From positions 1 through 25,224 of the forward strand of contig DAOVKY010000002.1 of assembly GCA_030631525.1 (NCBI GenBank): DNA of 25,224 nucleotides, in the 5' to 3' direction. A model generated the notes under the pieces. It had not been told where the DNA came from, made no database searches, and saw nothing but the letters and a program-made list of their open reading frames with translations. This document shows positions 23,988 through 25,224 of this stretch, in pieces (positions within the stretch are counted from its first letter, which is position 1; the number at the start of each line of letters is the position of its first letter). This stretch comes from a bacterium. GTDB lineage: Bacteria; JAHJDO01. The position numbers and the translations under genes are program-made.

Positions 23988-23991
23988 ATGA
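23899..23991 (+). CDS. Small membrane ORF overlapping the dnaA start (possible leader)
   Basis: A 30-codon ORF begins at ATG 23899, with SD-like AAGGTG 4 bases upstream, and ends in TGA at 23989-23991. That stop overlaps the dnaA ATG (23988-23990) as ATGA. The peptide begins MFKNETSKFLYF and then has a hydrophobic run (FVVMMVSLFIYLWI) long enough for a membrane helix. dnaA has no SD of its own, so the small ORF may deliver ribosomes to dnaA. The perfect DnaA box at 23975-23983 lies within its last codons. It could be chance in an AT-rich origin; no homology is recognised. Confidence 0.4.
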   Translation: MFKNETSKFLYFQGFVVMMVSLFIYLWITS

Positions 23992-25224
23992 ACCCAGAAC
24001 TTCTTTGGCAAGAAATGGTTGAGTATATTCAGGAAAAATCCACAGGGCAAAGTTTTGAAATATGGGTAAAAACAATAAAGCCCGTATCCTTTGCTAAAAA
24101 TGAACTTGTTTTAGAGGTGCCTAGTGATTTTATTGAAAGCTGGTTAAGAGAAAAATATATAGATTTACTCATAGAATCTATTACAAGCGTTACAGGCGAA
24201 TCTGCTTCTATTAAGTTTACTACACCCGATGTTAAATATACTCCAAAACAAAAACGAGCTCATACTATTAAAAGAATTATCTCTGAAGACAAATTACATA
24301 CTTCCAGCATGGGCAGCGTACTCAATCCTAGATACACCTTTGATAGCTTTGTGGTTGGCTCTAGCAATCGTTTTGCACATGCGGCATCCCTTGCTGTAGC
24401 ACAATCTCCGGCAAAAGCTTATAACCCTCTATTTATCTATGGAGACGTAGGATTGGGAAAAACGCATTTAATGCAGGCAATCGGTCACTTTGTTATGAGT
24501 AAAAATCCAAAGAAAAAGATCGTGTATATATCCAGTGAGAAGTTTACAAACCAATTTATAGACGCTATTGGAAATGGAAAAATAAATCAATTTAGAAGAA
24601 AATATAGAAACACTGATATACTTCTAATAGATGATATTCATTTTATAGCTGGTAAGGAAAGTACGCAGGAGGAATTTTTCCACACCTTTAATGACCTTTA
24701 TGACGCGCACAAACAGATAGTCATATCAAGTGATAAACCTCCAAAAAATATTCCCGTTCTGGAAAACCGCCTTATCTCTAGATTTGAGTGGGGATTGATT
24801 ACAGATATTCAACCTCCTGACCTTGAAACTCGTATAGCTATATTGCAGAAAAAAGCCGAACATGAAAGACTATCTATGCCTAATGATGTTGCATACCTTA
24901 TTGCAGATAATATAAAAGCAAATATAAGAGAATTAGAAGGAGCGCTAGTTAGGCTTATCGCATTCGCCTCTCTAACCGGGGAAAAGATTGATATAAACCT
25001 TGCTAATACTGCTTTAAAGGATATAATTCATCTTAATGAAAATAGGCAGATAAATATTGATTCTATTAAAGAAAAAATAGTAGATTATTTTAAAATAAGG
25101 GCTTCTGACCTTACATCTAATAGACGAAGCAGGAATGTGGTTCTACCAAGACAAATAGCTATGTATATATCAAGGGAGTTGACAGACCTATCTCTACCAG
25201 AAATCGGGGCATCATTTGGTGGGA
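23988..25224 (+). CDS. dnaA: Chromosomal replication initiator DnaA (3' end beyond the window)
   Basis: 412 codons are open from ATG 23988 to the right edge. The N-terminal domain I begins MNPELLWQEMVEYIQEKSTG. A short linker leads to the AAA+ core: Walker A GDVGLGKTHL (152-161), Walker B DILLIDDIHFIAGKESTQEE, sensor ISSDKPPKNIPVLENRLISR, and sensor II ANIRELEGALVRL. Domain IV starts near RQINIDSIKEKIVDYFKIRA and includes the DnaA-box-recognition lead-in VLPRQIAMYISREL; the rest (usually RDHTTVxHA) is cut off. DnaA binds DnaA boxes and opens oriC. No SD is present, but the start overlaps a small upstream ORF (ATGA). The DnaA boxes just upstream allow autoregulation. Confidence 0.97.
   Translation, partial: MNPELLWQEMVEYIQEKSTGQSFEIWVKTIKPVSFAKNELVLEVPSDFIESWLREKYIDLLIESITSVTGESASIKFTTPDVKYTPKQKRAHTIKRIISEDKLHTSSMGSVLNPRYTFDSFVVGSSNRFAHAASLAVAQSPAKAYNPLFIYGDVGLGKTHLMQAIGHFVMSKNPKKKIVYISSEKFTNQFIDAIGNGKINQFRRKYRNTDILLIDDIHFIAGKESTQEEFFHTFNDLYDAHKQIVISSDKPPKNIPVLENRLISRFEWGLITDIQPPDLETRIAILQKKAEHERLSMPNDVAYLIADNIKANIRELEGALVRLIAFASLTGEKIDINLANTALKDIIHLNENRQINIDSIKEKIVDYFKIRASDLTSNRRSRNVVLPRQIAMYISRELTDLSLPEIGASFGG

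Overview
The window is an AT-rich bacterial chromosomal segment that ends inside dnaA and probably carries the replication origin just upstream of it. The best lineage clue is a type II pseudopilin with an N-terminal [10 protein letters not shown] motif and a C-terminal H-X9-DG motif. Together with many stand-alone LacI regulators and odd secreted glycoside hydrolases, this resembles the PVC group and neighbours (Lentisphaerota, Omnitrophota, Planctomycetota and relatives). That assignment is an inference; no rRNA is present to test it.

Layout. (1) 1-2376, minus strand: a tightly coupled cell-envelope operon, GT9 heptosyltransferase-like gene, then radC, then a GT4 glycosyltransferase that runs off the left edge; the genes meet through TAATG and ATGA overlaps. 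(2) 2377-5215: two convergent stand-alone P-loop ATPases of different families (ATPase_2/DUF234 and AAA_14/DUF4143). Each has a C-terminal PD-(D/E)XK-like domain and its own promoter-proximal palindrome. The terminator of the first lies inside the 3' end of the second. (3) 5261-6388, minus: tgt. (4) 6510-9756, plus: an operon of a LacI regulator, a creatinase-like M24 protein lacking most metal ligands, a creatininase-family hydrolase, then the decayed remains of a GH4 alpha-galactosidase-like gene. (5) 9931-13498: a second LacI regulator, a four-helix-bundle (S23/IVP) gene inside an AT-rich inverted repeat, a pseudopilin, and a secreted beta-sandwich plus coiled-coil protein that looks C-terminally truncated, followed by a palindromic repeat. 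(6) 13549-18396: one very large secreted multidomain protein with a GH42-like core and a mutarotase-like domain. (7) 18428-23619: a gene fragment, a GNAT acetyltransferase, an intact GH4 glycosidase, a URO-D-superfamily protein, a DUF4432 aldose-epimerase-like protein and a PIG-L deacetylase. (8) 23620-25224: origin-like region with DnaA boxes, a small SD-preceded membrane ORF whose stop overlaps the dnaA start, and dnaA.

How the genes may work together. Regions 4-7 look like an accessory carbohydrate (or sugar-amide) utilisation island: secreted hydrolase outside, NAD-dependent GH4 chemistry, a sugar mutarotase-like enzyme, deacetylation and a possible methyl-transfer enzyme inside, under LacI-type control. 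No transporter or kinase is visible here, and the substrate cannot be read from the sequence. The GH4 remnant, the truncated ORFs and the scattered palindromes show that the island has been remodelled by deletions.
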